Source: Ochrobactrum sp. RH2CCR150
Lineage (GTDB): Bacteria > Pseudomonadota > Alphaproteobacteria > Rhizobiales > Rhizobiaceae
Assembly (NCBI GenBank): GCA_014138095.1
Contig: JACGXE010000005.1
Location: forward strand, 310,001-374,000
DNA: 64,000 nucleotides
Direction: 5' to 3'
Shown in pieces: positions 10,205-19,845 of this stretch. The position numbers were made by a program, and so were the translations under genes. The first letter of the stretch is position 1; the number at the start of each line of letters is the position of its first letter. The notes beneath the pieces are model-generated. The model was given only the letters and a program-made list of their open reading frames with translations. It did not search any database and was not told the DNA's origin.

Positions 10205-11314
10205 ATGTTTACGATAGCCACATTCAATGTCGAGAATCTGATGCGCCGGTTCGATTTTTCCGGCTTCCGCAATGAATTGCATCAGGACCGCAGCCTGCAA
10301 TTGTTCGAAATCGGTGATGAGGCGCAATACCGTCTGCTGGAGCAGGCGCGTGCTGTCGCTCATGCTGACGATACAAGGCAGATGACGGCGCTGGCAATCG
10401 CTGAAACCCGCGCTGACATCTTGTGTTTGCAGGAAGTCGATAATCTGGCCGCGCTCAATGCCTTCGAATATGGCTATCTTTTCAAGATGATCGGCCATGG
10501 CTACAGGCACAAATATCTGATCGACGGCAATGACAGCCGGGGCATCGACGTGGCCGTCATGATCCGGGATACGACCCGCGACGGCCAACCTATCGAGGTG
10601 GGCGAGGTCACCAGCCACGCGCATCTGACCTACACTGATTTCGGACTTTACGAGCCTGTTCTGGCAGAGCTTGGCATTGAGCCGCACGACCGCATTTTCA
10701 AGCGGGATTGCCTGAATGTGGATTTGCGCATTGCGGGCAAGCCGGTGTCGCTTTTTGTGACACATCTCAAATCCATGACTGGTGCGCGCAACGGCTTTGA
10801 CGGTCGTACAGCATCCCTGCCAGTACGCCGCGCCGAGGCACGGGCAATCCGCCGGATCATCGAAGACAAGTTCGGACCGGCCAAGGCAGCCGATCGGCGC
10901 TGGCTGATCTGCGGCGATTTCAACGACTATCGCGAGCGTATCCTCATCGGTGGTGACGAATGGAACGGCTATGACTTCACGCCGGTTCAGGAAGAGGAAA
11001 GCGCGCTCGATGTGCTGCTCGGCGACGGCTTTGCCGTCAACTTCGTGGAGCGCCGCCCGGTCATGGATCGCTGGACGCTCTATCACACACGCGGACCACA
11101 GGAGCGACATCTTTGTCAGCTTGATTACATCCTGGCGTCACCATCCTTTGCTTTGAAGAATGAAAGTGCGGTGCCGCAGATCGTCCGTCGCGGCCAGCCC
11201 TGGCGCACGGTCTTTCCGCCCGATCAGCAGGTGGAGCGCTATCCGCGCACGGGTTGGGACCGGCCCAAGGCCAGCGATCATTGCCCGGTTGCCGTGACGT
11301 TGAATATTGTCTGA
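10205..11314 (+). CDS. Endonuclease/exonuclease/phosphatase-family protein
   Basis: A 369-residue metal-dependent phosphoesterase of the EEP (DNase I-like) superfamily. It opens with TIATFNVENLMRRFDF, whose Asn is a metal ligand. It has CLQEVDNLAAL (metal-binding Glu), SLFVTHLKSM, RWLICGDFNDYRERI (the GDFND motif) and ends with KASDHCPVAVTL (catalytic His near the end). There is no signal peptide. The start at 10205 puts the first motif at the N-terminus as usual; a much longer upstream open stretch overlaps the BA14K gene and is rejected. It overlaps the Nudix reading frame's first possible codons and is probably co-transcribed with it. Confidence 0.85.
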   Translation: MFTIATFNVENLMRRFDFSGFRNELHQDRSLQLFEIGDEAQYRLLEQARAVAHADDTRQMTALAIAETRADILCLQEVDNLAALNAFEYGYLFKMIGHGYRHKYLIDGNDSRGIDVAVMIRDTTRDGQPIEVGEVTSHAHLTYTDFGLYEPVLAELGIEPHDRIFKRDCLNVDLRIAGKPVSLFVTHLKSMTGARNGFDGRTASLPVRRAEARAIRRIIEDKFGPAKAADRRWLICGDFNDYRERILIGGDEWNGYDFTPVQEEESALDVLLGDGFAVNFVERRPVMDRWTLYHTRGPQERHLCQLDYILASPSFALKNESAVPQIVRRGQPWRTVFPPDQQVERYPRTGWDRPKASDHCPVAVTLNIV

Positions 11315-11333
11315 GAAGCAGGACCAAATTCTT

Positions 11334-12041
11334 ATGGAACACGTGCGGGAAAATACAGTTCATGTCATCGACGACGTCGATGTACGCGTCGTTCCGGGGC
11401 CGCTTGAATATACGCAGCAGCACGAACAGACGATTGCGCTCAACTGGAAGCGTGAGCAGGCTGCAAAGCCCGCCTTGTTCGACGGCGAAATCTATCTGGC
11501 GCCGGAGGCGATACTGGCCGATAGTGTCTTGCAGGCGGGGTTCAAGCGCAGCAGTTTTGCAACGCTGATGCATTGGCGCAACGACCCGGAGCCTGTCCGT
11601 CCGTGGCACATTTTTGGCGTGGGTGTCATTGTTTCCAGCGAAGGCCATCTGATCGCGGCTCGCATGGGCCTACAGAACGCAGGCGGAGGTCGCATCTATT
11701 TCCCGGCGGGATCCATTGACGATAATGACATTGTCGAGGGGCGTGTGGATTATGTCGCCAATATGCGGCGTGAGGTGCATGAAGAAACCGGTCTCGATCT
11801 GGCCGACGCTGAAGGCGAGGCGCAGCTCAATCTGGTGACTGGCAATCGCAGCATCGCGCTGTTCCGCCGTTATCGGTTCGATGCGCCGTCGCGGGAGCTG
11901 GTTTCCGGGATCGAAAATTTCGTGTCTTCGCAGGTGGAACCAGAGCTGGCCGAGATCATTCCGATAACGGGAGCGGGCAAGATGGGCGATGCAACGCCGT
12001 CTTATGTTCGCGCTTTTGCCGATTGGCATTTCAGCCATTGA
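11334..12041 (+). CDS. Nudix hydrolase
   Basis: A 235-residue protein with a Nudix box REVHEETGLDL near residues 151-161, preceded by IYFPAGSIDDND. The glycine-to-REV spacing is about 20 residues, longer than the canonical 14. This marks a subfamily variant rather than the MutT type, so the nucleotide substrate is unclear. The start at 11334 follows GCAGGA (11318-11323); a TTG at 11307 overlaps the upstream stop codon and is a weaker choice. It is likely translated from the same message as the EEP-family gene. Confidence 0.78.
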   Translation: MEHVRENTVHVIDDVDVRVVPGPLEYTQQHEQTIALNWKREQAAKPALFDGEIYLAPEAILADSVLQAGFKRSSFATLMHWRNDPEPVRPWHIFGVGVIVSSEGHLIAARMGLQNAGGGRIYFPAGSIDDNDIVEGRVDYVANMRREVHEETGLDLADAEGEAQLNLVTGNRSIALFRRYRFDAPSRELVSGIENFVSSQVEPELAEIIPITGAGKMGDATPSYVRAFADWHFSH

Positions 12042-12184
12042 ACAAATAAGCCAGACTTGCTGATGACAGAGCCGATAAATTGGCTATGCTCGCACTGAAT
12101 TCGATAAATGTGATGCTTGAATATAATTGTTGAAGACACTGGTTCTGGTTTATTTCCGGAAAAGTGTCGAGGGGAGAATGAGGG

Positions 12185-13111
12185 ATGAGTGAAGCCGCTG
12201 TTTCCGGCCGTTTTTATGAGGTTTTCGACGTTTTCGCCGAGAAAGCTCTGGCTGGAAATCCGTTGGCCGTCGTTCATGACTGCGAAGGGCTGAATGACGC
12301 CCGCATGCAGGCCATCGCCCGCGAGTTCAATCTGTCCGAGACGGTCTTCATCTTTCCGCCTGCCAATCCCGCCCATGAAGCCGCCGTGCGGATTTTTACC
12401 CCCGATTACGAACTGCCTTTCGCCGGTCATCCGACGGTGGGTGCGGCCGTTTCACTGGCGCGTCGCCGCAAGACAGGCGACGAGGCCGACCGGCTTGTCG
12501 CGCTGGAAGAAAAAGTTGGCATTGTACGCTGCGGCGTCATTCTGGGCGACAACAGCGCATTCGCTGAATTCGATCTGCCGCGCTTGCCGGAGAAGGTCGA
12601 TGTGCGGGTTGAAAAAGAAGAAGCCGCCGCGGCCATCGGGCTTGGAACCCACGAGATCGGTTTTGAGAACCATGTGCCGGGGGTCTGGAGCGCGGGGACG
12701 CCTTATCTGCTCGTGCCGGTTAGCAATCTCATTGCCGCGGCCAAGGTGTCGATCGATCCGGTCTTTGTCACCGAGAGTCTGCCGCATGTCGATGGTCGCC
12801 CGCTGCCGATCTATGTCTATTGCCGCGAGACGATCCTCTTCAACAGCCATTATCATGCGCGCATGTTTGTGACCGGTGCGAATGTCTATGAAGATCCGGC
12901 GACGGGTTCGGCAGCCGCGGCCTTCGCCGGAATGATCCAGCAGAACGACAAGCCGGTGGATGGCAGCTCGCAATGTTGGGTTGAGCAGGGCATGGAAATG
13001 GGGCGTCCATCGCTCATCCGTCTTGAACTCGACGTCAATGGGCAGAAGCTCACGGGCGCGCGCATCGGCGGCACGGCGGTCAAGATTGCCGAGGGCCGAC
13101 TGTTCATCTGA
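12185..13111 (+). CDS. PhzF-family epimerase/isomerase
   Basis: A 308-residue protein of the PhzF/YddE superfamily with the two-domain diaminopimelate-epimerase-like fold. Seen are the N-terminal FAGNPLAVV-like segment ([13 protein letters not shown]), the catalytic glutamate in LSETVF (Glu52), [18 protein letters not shown], and the second-domain [13 protein letters not shown]. It is not evidence for phenazine synthesis: no other phz genes occur here and the family is widespread. The physiological substrate is unknown. The start has a GAGGGGAG about 12-19 bases upstream. Confidence 0.85.
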   Translation: MSEAAVSGRFYEVFDVFAEKALAGNPLAVVHDCEGLNDARMQAIAREFNLSETVFIFPPANPAHEAAVRIFTPDYELPFAGHPTVGAAVSLARRRKTGDEADRLVALEEKVGIVRCGVILGDNSAFAEFDLPRLPEKVDVRVEKEEAAAAIGLGTHEIGFENHVPGVWSAGTPYLLVPVSNLIAAAKVSIDPVFVTESLPHVDGRPLPIYVYCRETILFNSHYHARMFVTGANVYEDPATGSAAAAFAGMIQQNDKPVDGSSQCWVEQGMEMGRPSLIRLELDVNGQKLTGARIGGTAVKIAEGRLFI

Positions 13112-13207
13112 CGCAATTTGCTTTCGCGCCATTGATCGCTGTCAAGGCAATCTTGCTGCCCTATGTATTAGGAGTATTGAGAGAGCTTTTTCAGGAGACG
13201 ACGCGCC

Positions 13208-13642
13208 ATGATGATCAAGGAAATGTCGGACTACGATCTTCGGGAGATGATTCAGAATTCGCATGTGGGGCGGCTGGCTTATATTCTGGACGACCGCCCT
13301 GTTATCGTGCCGATGAGTTTCCGGTTTAATGGCGGGTCGCTCTATTCCTTCACAACCGATGGACAAAAGACCGCAGCCATGCGCAAGAACGATGCTGTCT
13401 GCATCCTTTTTGATCACATCATATCGCGTACCGAATGGAAAACCGTCGTGCTGCACGGTCGGTATCGCGAGATCGCCCGGGAGGACGAAAAGGCGGCCAT
13501 CGTCAACATCATGTCCGCAGAGCCGACATGGTGGGAACCGGCCTATACGAAGACCGTTACGAAGGACGGCGGTACGCGCAAGCTGGAACCTGTGTTCTTC
13601 CGGGTCGATGTCGAGAGCGCCAGCGGTCACCAGACAAGCTGA
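13208..13642 (+). CDS. Pyridoxamine 5'-phosphate oxidase-like flavin-binding protein
   Basis: A 144-residue split-barrel FMN-binding protein of the NimA/PPOx-like type. Typical pattern: [20 protein letters not shown], then [24 protein letters not shown], then [11 protein letters not shown]. NimA-type relatives reduce nitro compounds or act as general flavin or haem-binding proteins; no more can be said. GGAGACG precedes the start by about 8 bases. It converges on the universal stress protein gene. Confidence 0.8.
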   Translation: MMIKEMSDYDLREMIQNSHVGRLAYILDDRPVIVPMSFRFNGGSLYSFTTDGQKTAAMRKNDAVCILFDHIISRTEWKTVVLHGRYREIAREDEKAAIVNIMSAEPTWWEPAYTKTVTKDGGTRKLEPVFFRVDVESASGHQTS

Positions 13643-13669
13643 CCGCCGCGATTTTCTATCAGATCGAGC

Positions 13670-14113
13670 CTATCGAACGACGAGCACCGGAACGGTGCTG
13701 CGCGTGACGACTTCATAGGTCTGGCTGCCAAGCAGCAGGCCTTTGAAACCGCGTCGTCCGTTTGAAGCCATGACGATGAGATCGCTGCCCAGTTCCGTCG
13801 CGGAATCGATGATGGCCGTCGCCGGGTGCTGGGCAATTACATGCAACGTGTGGATTTCTGCACCGTTTTCTGCTGCGAGTTCCTTGGCGCGTGCCAGTGC
13901 CGTCTCGGCGAAGTCTTTCCATTCCTGTTCGAAACGTTCGATGAAAGCAGGACTGTCGGTCCAGCCGCCCGGCAGGCCGGAAACGGAATAGGGCGCGGTG
14001 ACCGTCACGACCGTGACCTTGGCCCCAACGGCTTTGGCCAGCTGAAATGCATGCACGAGACCGCGCTCTGCAAATTCCGATCCATCGGTCGTGGCGACTA
14101 TATTCTTGTACAT
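13670..14113 (-). CDS. Universal stress protein (UspA family)
   Basis: A 147-residue single-domain Usp. The N-terminus YKNIVATTDGSEFAERGL and the C-terminal ATP-binding motif ASNGRRGFKGLLLGSQT (G-x2-G-x8-G-S/T) are both intact, placing it in the ATP-binding UspFG-like class. The start at 14113 is preceded by GAGGG on the minus strand; an upstream ATG at 14170 adds an unconserved 19 residues. Usp genes in related bacteria often answer to low oxygen or stationary phase, but no such site was seen at this promoter. Confidence 0.9.
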   Translation of the reverse strand: MYKNIVATTDGSEFAERGLVHAFQLAKAVGAKVTVVTVTAPYSVSGLPGGWTDSPAFIERFEQEWKDFAETALARAKELAAENGAEIHTLHVIAQHPATAIIDSATELGSDLIVMASNGRRGFKGLLLGSQTYEVVTRSTVPVLVVR

Positions 14114-14223
14114 GAGCCCTCGCTTTTGAAAATTCTGCTTTAAGCTAGTGCCTAAAATGACCATATCCAAGCCTTGGCCGTATTGTTTGCGGATGGAAAT
14201 GCAAAATCAAAAGCGGAATGCCC

Positions 14224-15438
14224 ATGCCTCTCGACATATCGCCGTCCACGCCCTCTCATTGTGATACGTTTCAGGCAAGCTGGATCGCGACGGTTCTCAA
14301 TCTCGACTGGCCGTCGCGCGCGTCAACGAAAATCGAGAATGATGAGGAACGTATCCGCCGGCAAAAGCAGGAACTGGTCAAGCTGTTCGACGAAGCGTCG
14401 GAACACGGAATCAATGCCGTGGTGTTTCAGGTGTCCCCAGCGGCGGATGCATTTTATGCGTCATCCTACCTGCCGTGGTCGTCCTATCTCACAGGGACAC
14501 TCGGCAAGGATCCGGGATTTGACCCGTTGCAGTTTGCCATCGAGCAGGCGCACAAGCGCGGTATCGAACTTCATGCGTGGCTCAACCCCTATCGGGTTTC
14601 GATGGACGTCAAGGCATCGACGCGCAAGGAGTTGAAGAACTCATCCAGGGATTCGCCGTCGAGTGTCTACAAGACCCACCCGTCATGGGTGGGTGTGTCG
14701 GCGGATCGCTATGTTCTTGATCCCGGCATTCCAGCCGTGCGTCAGTGGGTAACGAATATTACCGCCGAGGTCGTGCAGAAATACAATGTCGACGGCATCC
14801 AGTTCGACGATTATTTCTATTACGAAACCGCGTCTTCGCCTCTCGATGACGACAAGACCTACGCCCGTTTCGGCACGCGCTTTGCCAGCAAGTATGACTG
14901 GCGGCGCTACAATACCTATACGCTGGTTCAGGAGATTTCCGACAAGATCAAGTCGATCAAGCCGAATGTGCGTTTCGGCATCAGCCCCGGCGGTGTTTGG
15001 CGTAACAAGGCTGATGATCCGTTGGGTTCGGCCACACGCGCGGGCAAGACGAACTACGACGGCGACTTTGCCGATACGAGACGCTGGGTCAAGGACGGCC
15101 TGATCGATTATATCGCGCCGCAGGTCTACTGGTCGTTCGACCGAAAGGCTGTGCCATACGACACGATTGTCAAATGGTGGGCGGATACGGTGCGCGGCAC
15201 CAAGACTGACCTTTACATCGGCATGGCGCTTTATCGCGCTGGAACCGCAACCACATCAGAGCCGGGCTGGCAGGCAGGCGGCGGCTTAAGCGAGGTCAAG
15301 CGTCAGCTGGAACTCAACCAGTCATTGCCAGAAGTGAAGGGCAGCATCCTGTTTCGACAAGGGTTTCTGTCAGAACCGAAGCTCAAGAATGTGTCCAGTT
15401 ATTTGAAGAAGAGCTGGGGCAAGTGCGTTCAGAAATGA
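14224..15438 (+). CDS. Glycosyl hydrolase-like 10 (GHL10/YngK-type) protein
   Basis: A 404-residue TIM-barrel hydrolase-like protein. It begins SPSTPSHCDTFQASWIAT, then has INAVVFQVSPAADAFY, GIELHAWLNPYRV, YVLDPGIPAVRQWV, YNVDGIQFDDYFY, GISPGGVWR and DYIAPQVYWSFDR. These match the GHL10 family (DUF187), usually exported lipoproteins. Here no signal peptide or lipobox is visible from either ATG (14218, 14224) or in the open frame upstream. The Shine-Dalgarno-like AGCGGA at 14212-14217 favours 14224. Substrate is unknown; peptidoglycan-linked sugars are proposed for relatives. Confidence 0.8.
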   Translation: MPLDISPSTPSHCDTFQASWIATVLNLDWPSRASTKIENDEERIRRQKQELVKLFDEASEHGINAVVFQVSPAADAFYASSYLPWSSYLTGTLGKDPGFDPLQFAIEQAHKRGIELHAWLNPYRVSMDVKASTRKELKNSSRDSPSSVYKTHPSWVGVSADRYVLDPGIPAVRQWVTNITAEVVQKYNVDGIQFDDYFYYETASSPLDDDKTYARFGTRFASKYDWRRYNTYTLVQEISDKIKSIKPNVRFGISPGGVWRNKADDPLGSATRAGKTNYDGDFADTRRWVKDGLIDYIAPQVYWSFDRKAVPYDTIVKWWADTVRGTKTDLYIGMALYRAGTATTSEPGWQAGGGLSEVKRQLELNQSLPEVKGSILFRQGFLSEPKLKNVSSYLKKSWGKCVQK

Positions 15439-15454
15439 TGCATCTCTGCGGTCA

Positions 15455-15474
15455 ACTTTGATCTTAATCAAAGT
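15455..15474. promoter_or_regulatory. FNR/FnrN-type binding site (anaerobox)
   Basis: A perfect TTGAT-N4-ATCAA at 15458-15471, extended to 8-bp mirror arms at 15455-15474. This is the consensus for FNR, FnrN and FixK regulators. A GCTAAT at 15492-15497 would put a start near 15504 with the box centred about -40, the class II activation geometry. No intact gene begins within 400 bp downstream; the HlyD/RbbA operon at 16000 is the first. Confidence 0.65.
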
Positions 15475-15999
15475 GCGGTTCGTGCAAAGTTGCTAATGCT
15501 CCAGCCGTTGCCGGTTTCCACCAGAATCGGCGACCCGGGATGCCCAGGCCCTAAAAGGCATCCCGGCATTCATCCATCTGTCGAGCGCATATCAGCGCGA
15601 TCTTCCGTACCGCCGTCTTCGGCAGCCAGCGGGTGCTGTCGGCGTTGCCCCTCTATTTCACCAAATCGGCACCCGCGCTTCTCATTCGCTCTGAATTCAG
15701 CAGAAATTCCCAAAGAAGTTGCGAGTATTTCAGCACTTGTTGATTCAGGTCAAAGCAATAGAAAATCGGGGCCTGTATGCAGGACCGCGACGGCATTTAC
15801 TTTATCACGCGTTAATTAGCATTTGCTGGTTGTCAACTTGCGCAGTTGTTCCATATCCTCAACCGAGTGGTTCTCCGGTTATTATCGAGCGGGGCGGTGG
15901 GAATGCGAACAGCCCGACAGGTGAGAACCATCTGCCAATGCTTTGAATTAATTCGAGAATAATGCCTGCGTTTTAGAGATTGCAAAGAGGGTGTTTCGC
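15475..15999 (+). other. Intergenic region before the HlyD/RbbA operon
   Basis: No supportable gene in about 525 bases. Open frames here are short, have no ribosome binding sites and resemble nothing recognisable. The stretch may be a long leader of the export operon or a decayed gene behind the FNR box. AAAGAGGG at 15984-15991 is the ribosome binding site for the next gene. Confidence 0.5.
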
Positions 16000-17067
16000 A
16001 TGAGTTCCAACCGCAAGCAATGGATTGTGGCTGCAGTGGTGGTGGCGCTGGCCGTCGGTGGTTACTATGCCTGGAAAGCCATGAACGGCAGCGGATTGCC
16101 CGACGGAATTGCCTCGGGCAATGGCCGTATCGAAGCGACCGAAATCGATATTTCAACCAAGAGCCCCGGGCGAATCCGTGAAATACTTGCGAATGAAGGT
16201 TCTTTCGTCAAACAGGGCGAGATCCTTGCGCGTATGGATACTGACCAGCTTGAAAGCCAGCGTGCGCAGGCGGAGGCACAATTGCGCCGGGCGCAGATCG
16301 GCATCGAGACGGCGCAAGCCCTTGTCACGCAACGCGAAGCGGAATTCGCGGCCAATCAGGCGACGGTTGCCCAGCGCAATGCACAGCTGGATGCAGCTCA
16401 GCGGCGCTTGGCCCGTTCGCAGGCGCTGACCCAGTCTCGAACCGTCTCCGAACAGGTTCTCGATGATGATCGCGCCAGCGCGCAGGGTGCGCAGGCAGCG
16501 GTCGAGGCTGCGAAGGCGCAGCTTGCGGCCAGCGAGGCAGCCATCAGTGCGGCCAAGGCGCAGGTTGTCGATGCCGAGGCGTCGGTAGAAGCGGCCAAGG
16601 CGGCGATTGCCAGCATCGTCGCGGATATCAACGACGCCACCTTGGTTGCGCCAACCGCGGGGCGTGTGCAGTATCGCGTTGCCCAGCCCGGTGAAGTGCT
16701 TTCGGCAGGCGGTCGCGTGCTCAACCTCGTCGATCTGGGCGATGTCTATATGACGTTCTTCCTGCCGACCGCGCAGGCTGGCCGCGTCGCAATCGGTGCC
16801 GAGGCCCGCATTGTGCTGGATGCCGCACCGCAATACGTCATTCCGGCCACGATTTCCTTCGTCGCCGATGTTGCCCAGTTCACGCCGAAAACGGTTGAAA
16901 CCGAAGAGGAACGTCAGAAGCTGATGTTCCGCGTCAAGGCAAAGATTCCGCCGGAGTTGCTTCAGAAATATATCCAGCAAGTGAAAACCGGGCTGCCAGG
17001 CATGGCCTATGTCAAGCTCGATTCCGCTGCTGAATGGCCGAAGAACCTCGCGGAAACCGTAAAATGA
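16000..17067 (+). CDS. HlyD-family periplasmic adaptor (YhiI-like)
   Basis: A 355-residue membrane-fusion protein. It has an N-terminal anchor helix (about 7-26), a biotinyl-lipoyl half-motif [20 protein letters not shown], a long coiled coil rich in Ala, Gln and Arg (about 90-205), the second lipoyl half ([20 protein letters not shown]) and a beta-barrel domain. It should link the inner-membrane ABC export complex encoded next to an outer-membrane channel. The start at 16000 follows AAAGAGGG. Its stop overlaps the next gene's ATG (ATGA), so translation is coupled. Confidence 0.9.
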   Translation: MSSNRKQWIVAAVVVALAVGGYYAWKAMNGSGLPDGIASGNGRIEATEIDISTKSPGRIREILANEGSFVKQGEILARMDTDQLESQRAQAEAQLRRAQIGIETAQALVTQREAEFAANQATVAQRNAQLDAAQRRLARSQALTQSRTVSEQVLDDDRASAQGAQAAVEAAKAQLAASEAAISAAKAQVVDAEASVEAAKAAIASIVADINDATLVAPTAGRVQYRVAQPGEVLSAGGRVLNLVDLGDVYMTFFLPTAQAGRVAIGAEARIVLDAAPQYVIPATISFVADVAQFTPKTVETEEERQKLMFRVKAKIPPELLQKYIQQVKTGLPGMAYVKLDSAAEWPKNLAETVK

Positions 17068-19844
17068 GTGAAGCTTCGGTCCAGTCTGAGGCGGGAGGCG
17101 ACAGTTTTGTCGTTCGCGCGAAGGGCGTAAAATTGTCCTACGGCGCTACGCAGGCGCTGCGCGACGTCAATCTCGATATTCCCGCAGGGCGTATGATCGG
17201 CCTGATCGGTCCCGATGGCGTCGGCAAGTCGAGCTTGCTTTCGCTCGTTTCCGGTGCGCGCAGCATGCAGGAAGGACATATCGAGGTGCTGGGCGGCGAT
17301 ATTGCCGACCGGAAGCATCGCGAATCTGCCTATCCGCGCATCGCCTATATGCCGCAAGGACTAGGCAAGAATCTGTATCCGACGCTTTCGGTTTTCGAGA
17401 ATATCGACTTTTTCGGACGGCTGTTCGGTCATGACCGGCAGGAGCGGGAACGGCGCATTGCCGATCTTCTTGCGCGCACGGGCATGTCGCCCTTTGCGGA
17501 TCGCCCGGCAGGCAAGCTCTCCGGCGGCATGAAGCAGAAGACAAGCCTCTGCTGTTCTCTCATTCACGATCCGGACCTTCTGATCCTCGACGAACCGACC
17601 ACCGGTGTTGATCCCTTGTCGCGTCGCCAGTTCTGGGAGCTGATCGACGATATCCGCAAGGACCGGCCGGGGATGAGTGTCATCGTTGCGACGGCCTATA
17701 TGGAGGAAGCGGAGCGCTTCGACTGGCTTGTCGCGATGAATGACGGGCAGATATTGGCGACAGGTACGCCGAAGGAACTGCTGGAACGCACGGGCACCCC
17801 CAATCTGGATGCTGCCTTCATTGCCTTGCTGCCGGAGGAATTGCGGCAGGGGCACAAGGAAATCGTCATTCCGCCACGTGCGCCGGGTGCCGATGCGGAG
17901 ATCGCCATTGAAGCCGAACATGTCACGGTTCGGTTCGGCAATTTCACGGCGGTTGATAATGTGAGCTTCCGCATTCCACGCGGGGAAATCTTCGGGTTTC
18001 TGGGTTCCAATGGCTGCGGCAAATCCACGACCATGAAGGTGCTGACCGGGCTTCTACCTGCCAGCGATGGCATTGCGCGGTTGTTCGGGCGCGAGGTCGA
18101 TCCGAAGGATATCGATATCAGGCGTCGCGTCGGCTACATGTCGCAGGCCTTTTCGCTTTATTCAGAGTTGACCGTTCTTCAAAATCTGGAGCTTCACGCC
18201 AAGCTGTTCGGCATGGAGCCGGAACTGACGGCGCGACGTATCAAGGAACTTTCCGAGCGTTTCGATCTGGCCGGTGTGATGGATGAACTGCCGGATTCCA
18301 TGCCGCTCGGTATCCGCCAACGCCTGTCTCTGGCGGTGGCGCTGATCCATTCGCCGGATATCCTCATTCTCGATGAGCCGACTTCCGGCGTGGATCCGGT
18401 GGCGCGTGATGCTTTCTGGGAAATTCTTGCCGATCTGTCACGCAACGACAATGTGACCATCTTCGTATCCACCCACTTCATGAACGAGGCGGAGCTGTGC
18501 GACCGCATTTCATTGATGCATGCGGGCAAGGTGCTGATCAGCGACACGCCAAAGGCGATCACGGCAAGCCGCAATTCGGCTACGCTTGAAGAAGCCTTTA
18601 TCGCCTACCTGACTGAAGCCATCGGCGAGACGGCCCAACCGGCTGCACCCGTTGCAGAAGAGACGCCAGCGCCGGTTCAGGCCGCGACGGGCCACGCCAA
18701 TCCTTCTTCAAGCTGGCTTCCCAATCCGCGCCGCATGCTCGCTTATACACGGCGCGAGGCGCTGGAGCTGAAACGCGACCCGATCCGCGCGACGCTTGCC
18801 ATTCTGGGCACGGTGATTTTGATGTTCGTGATTGGTTACGGCATCAATCTCAACGTTGAAAACCTGACATTCGCCGTGCTTGACCGCGACGATACAACGG
18901 TCAGCCGCGACTACACACAGCAGATTGCCGGTTCGCGCTATTTTACCGAAATGCCGCCGATCACCGATTATGACGATCTCGACCGGCGGATGCGCAATGG
19001 TGAGATCAGTCTCGCCATTGAGATACCGCCGCGCTTTGGCGCAGATATTGCGCATGGGCGGCCTGTCGAGGTGGCGGCGTGGATTGACGGCGCCATGCCA
19101 ACCCGCGCTGAAACGGTGCGCGGTTATGTGCAGGGCATGCATGCCAACTGGCTGACGCAAAAAGCGCGCGAGCTTTATGGCAATGCGGCGACGGTGGGCA
19201 ATTTCAATCTGGAAATTCGCTATCGCTACAATCCCGACGTTCAGAGTCTGGTCGCGATGGTTCCAGCCGTCATTCCAATGCTGCTTTTGATGATCCCGGC
19301 CATGCTCGCGGTTTTGAGCGTGGTGCGCGAAAAGGAACTTGGCTCCATCATCAATTTCTATGTGACGCCGGTGACCAAGTTCGAGTTCCTGTTCGGCAAG
19401 CAATTGCCCTATATCGCGCTGGCGTTCCTGAATTTCCTGATGCTGACGGCCTTTGCGGTCTTCATCTTCCGGGTGCCGTTTACGGGCAGTTTTCTCACCT
19501 ATGCAGCGGCGGCGCTGCTCTATGTCATCATCGCGACAGGTATGGGGCTGGTGCTTTCCACCTTCATGAGCAGCCAGATTGCCGCCATCTTCGGTACCGC
19601 CCTGCTGACGCTCATTCCCGCGGTGCAATATTCCGGCATCATCGATCCGGTTTCGTCATTGCAGGGTGCGGGCGCGTTTATCGGCAAGATTTATCCGACG
19701 ACCTATTTCGTGACCATCTCGCGCGGGGTGTTCTCCAAGGCGCTGGATTTCGGCGATCTTGCCGGGTCGTTCATCCCGTTGCTGATCGCCATTCCGGTGC
19801 TGATGGTACTGGCCATTCTCCTTCTCAAGAAACAGGCGGGCTGA
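17064..19844 (+). CDS. rbbA: Fused double-ATPase ABC-2 exporter (RbbA/YhiH-like)
   Basis: A 926-residue ABC protein with two nucleotide-binding domains and a C-terminal ABC-2 permease. NBD1 (about 18-235) has Walker [10 protein letters not shown], signature LSGGMKQK and Walker [17 protein letters not shown]2 (about 290-510) has Walker [10 protein letters not shown] and Walker [14 protein letters not shown], but the signature is the degenerate LGIRQR. An Ala/Pro linker (about 515-560) leads to a domain with one N-terminal and about five C-terminal helices (from about 570). This layout matches E. coli RbbA, reported as a ribosome-bound ATPase, though a drug or export role is equally plausible. 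It sits in the same order as yhiI-rbbA-yhhJ. Confidence 0.9.
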   Translation: MSEASVQSEAGGDSFVVRAKGVKLSYGATQALRDVNLDIPAGRMIGLIGPDGVGKSSLLSLVSGARSMQEGHIEVLGGDIADRKHRESAYPRIAYMPQGLGKNLYPTLSVFENIDFFGRLFGHDRQERERRIADLLARTGMSPFADRPAGKLSGGMKQKTSLCCSLIHDPDLLILDEPTTGVDPLSRRQFWELIDDIRKDRPGMSVIVATAYMEEAERFDWLVAMNDGQILATGTPKELLERTGTPNLDAAFIALLPEELRQGHKEIVIPPRAPGADAEIAIEAEHVTVRFGNFTAVDNVSFRIPRGEIFGFLGSNGCGKSTTMKVLTGLLPASDGIARLFGREVDPKDIDIRRRVGYMSQAFSLYSELTVLQNLELHAKLFGMEPELTARRIKELSERFDLAGVMDELPDSMPLGIRQRLSLAVALIHSPDILILDEPTSGVDPVARDAFWEILADLSRNDNVTIFVSTHFMNEAELCDRISLMHAGKVLISDTPKAITASRNSATLEEAFIAYLTEAIGETAQPAAPVAEETPAPVQAATGHANPSSSWLPNPRRMLAYTRREALELKRDPIRATLAILGTVILMFVIGYGINLNVENLTFAVLDRDDTTVSRDYTQQIAGSRYFTEMPPITDYDDLDRRMRNGEISLAIEIPPRFGADIAHGRPVEVAAWIDGAMPTRAETVRGYVQGMHANWLTQKARELYGNAATVGNFNLEIRYRYNPDVQSLVAMVPAVIPMLLLMIPAMLAVLSVVREKELGSIINFYVTPVTKFEFLFGKQLPYIALAFLNFLMLTAFAVFIFRVPFTGSFLTYAAAALLYVIIATGMGLVLSTFMSSQIAAIFGTALLTLIPAVQYSGIIDPVSSLQGAGAFIGKIYPTTYFVTISRGVFSKALDFGDLAGSFIPLLIAIPVLMVLAILLLKKQAG

Positions 19845-19845
19845 G

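Noticed and set aside
12185-13111. Phenazine biosynthesis
   Set aside because: Only a PhzF-like protein is present; the family is general and no other phz gene occurs.
15490-15819. Open frame of about 109 codons in the gap before the HlyD gene
   Set aside because: No ribosome binding site, Arg/Pro/Ser-rich composition and no match; may be decayed sequence.
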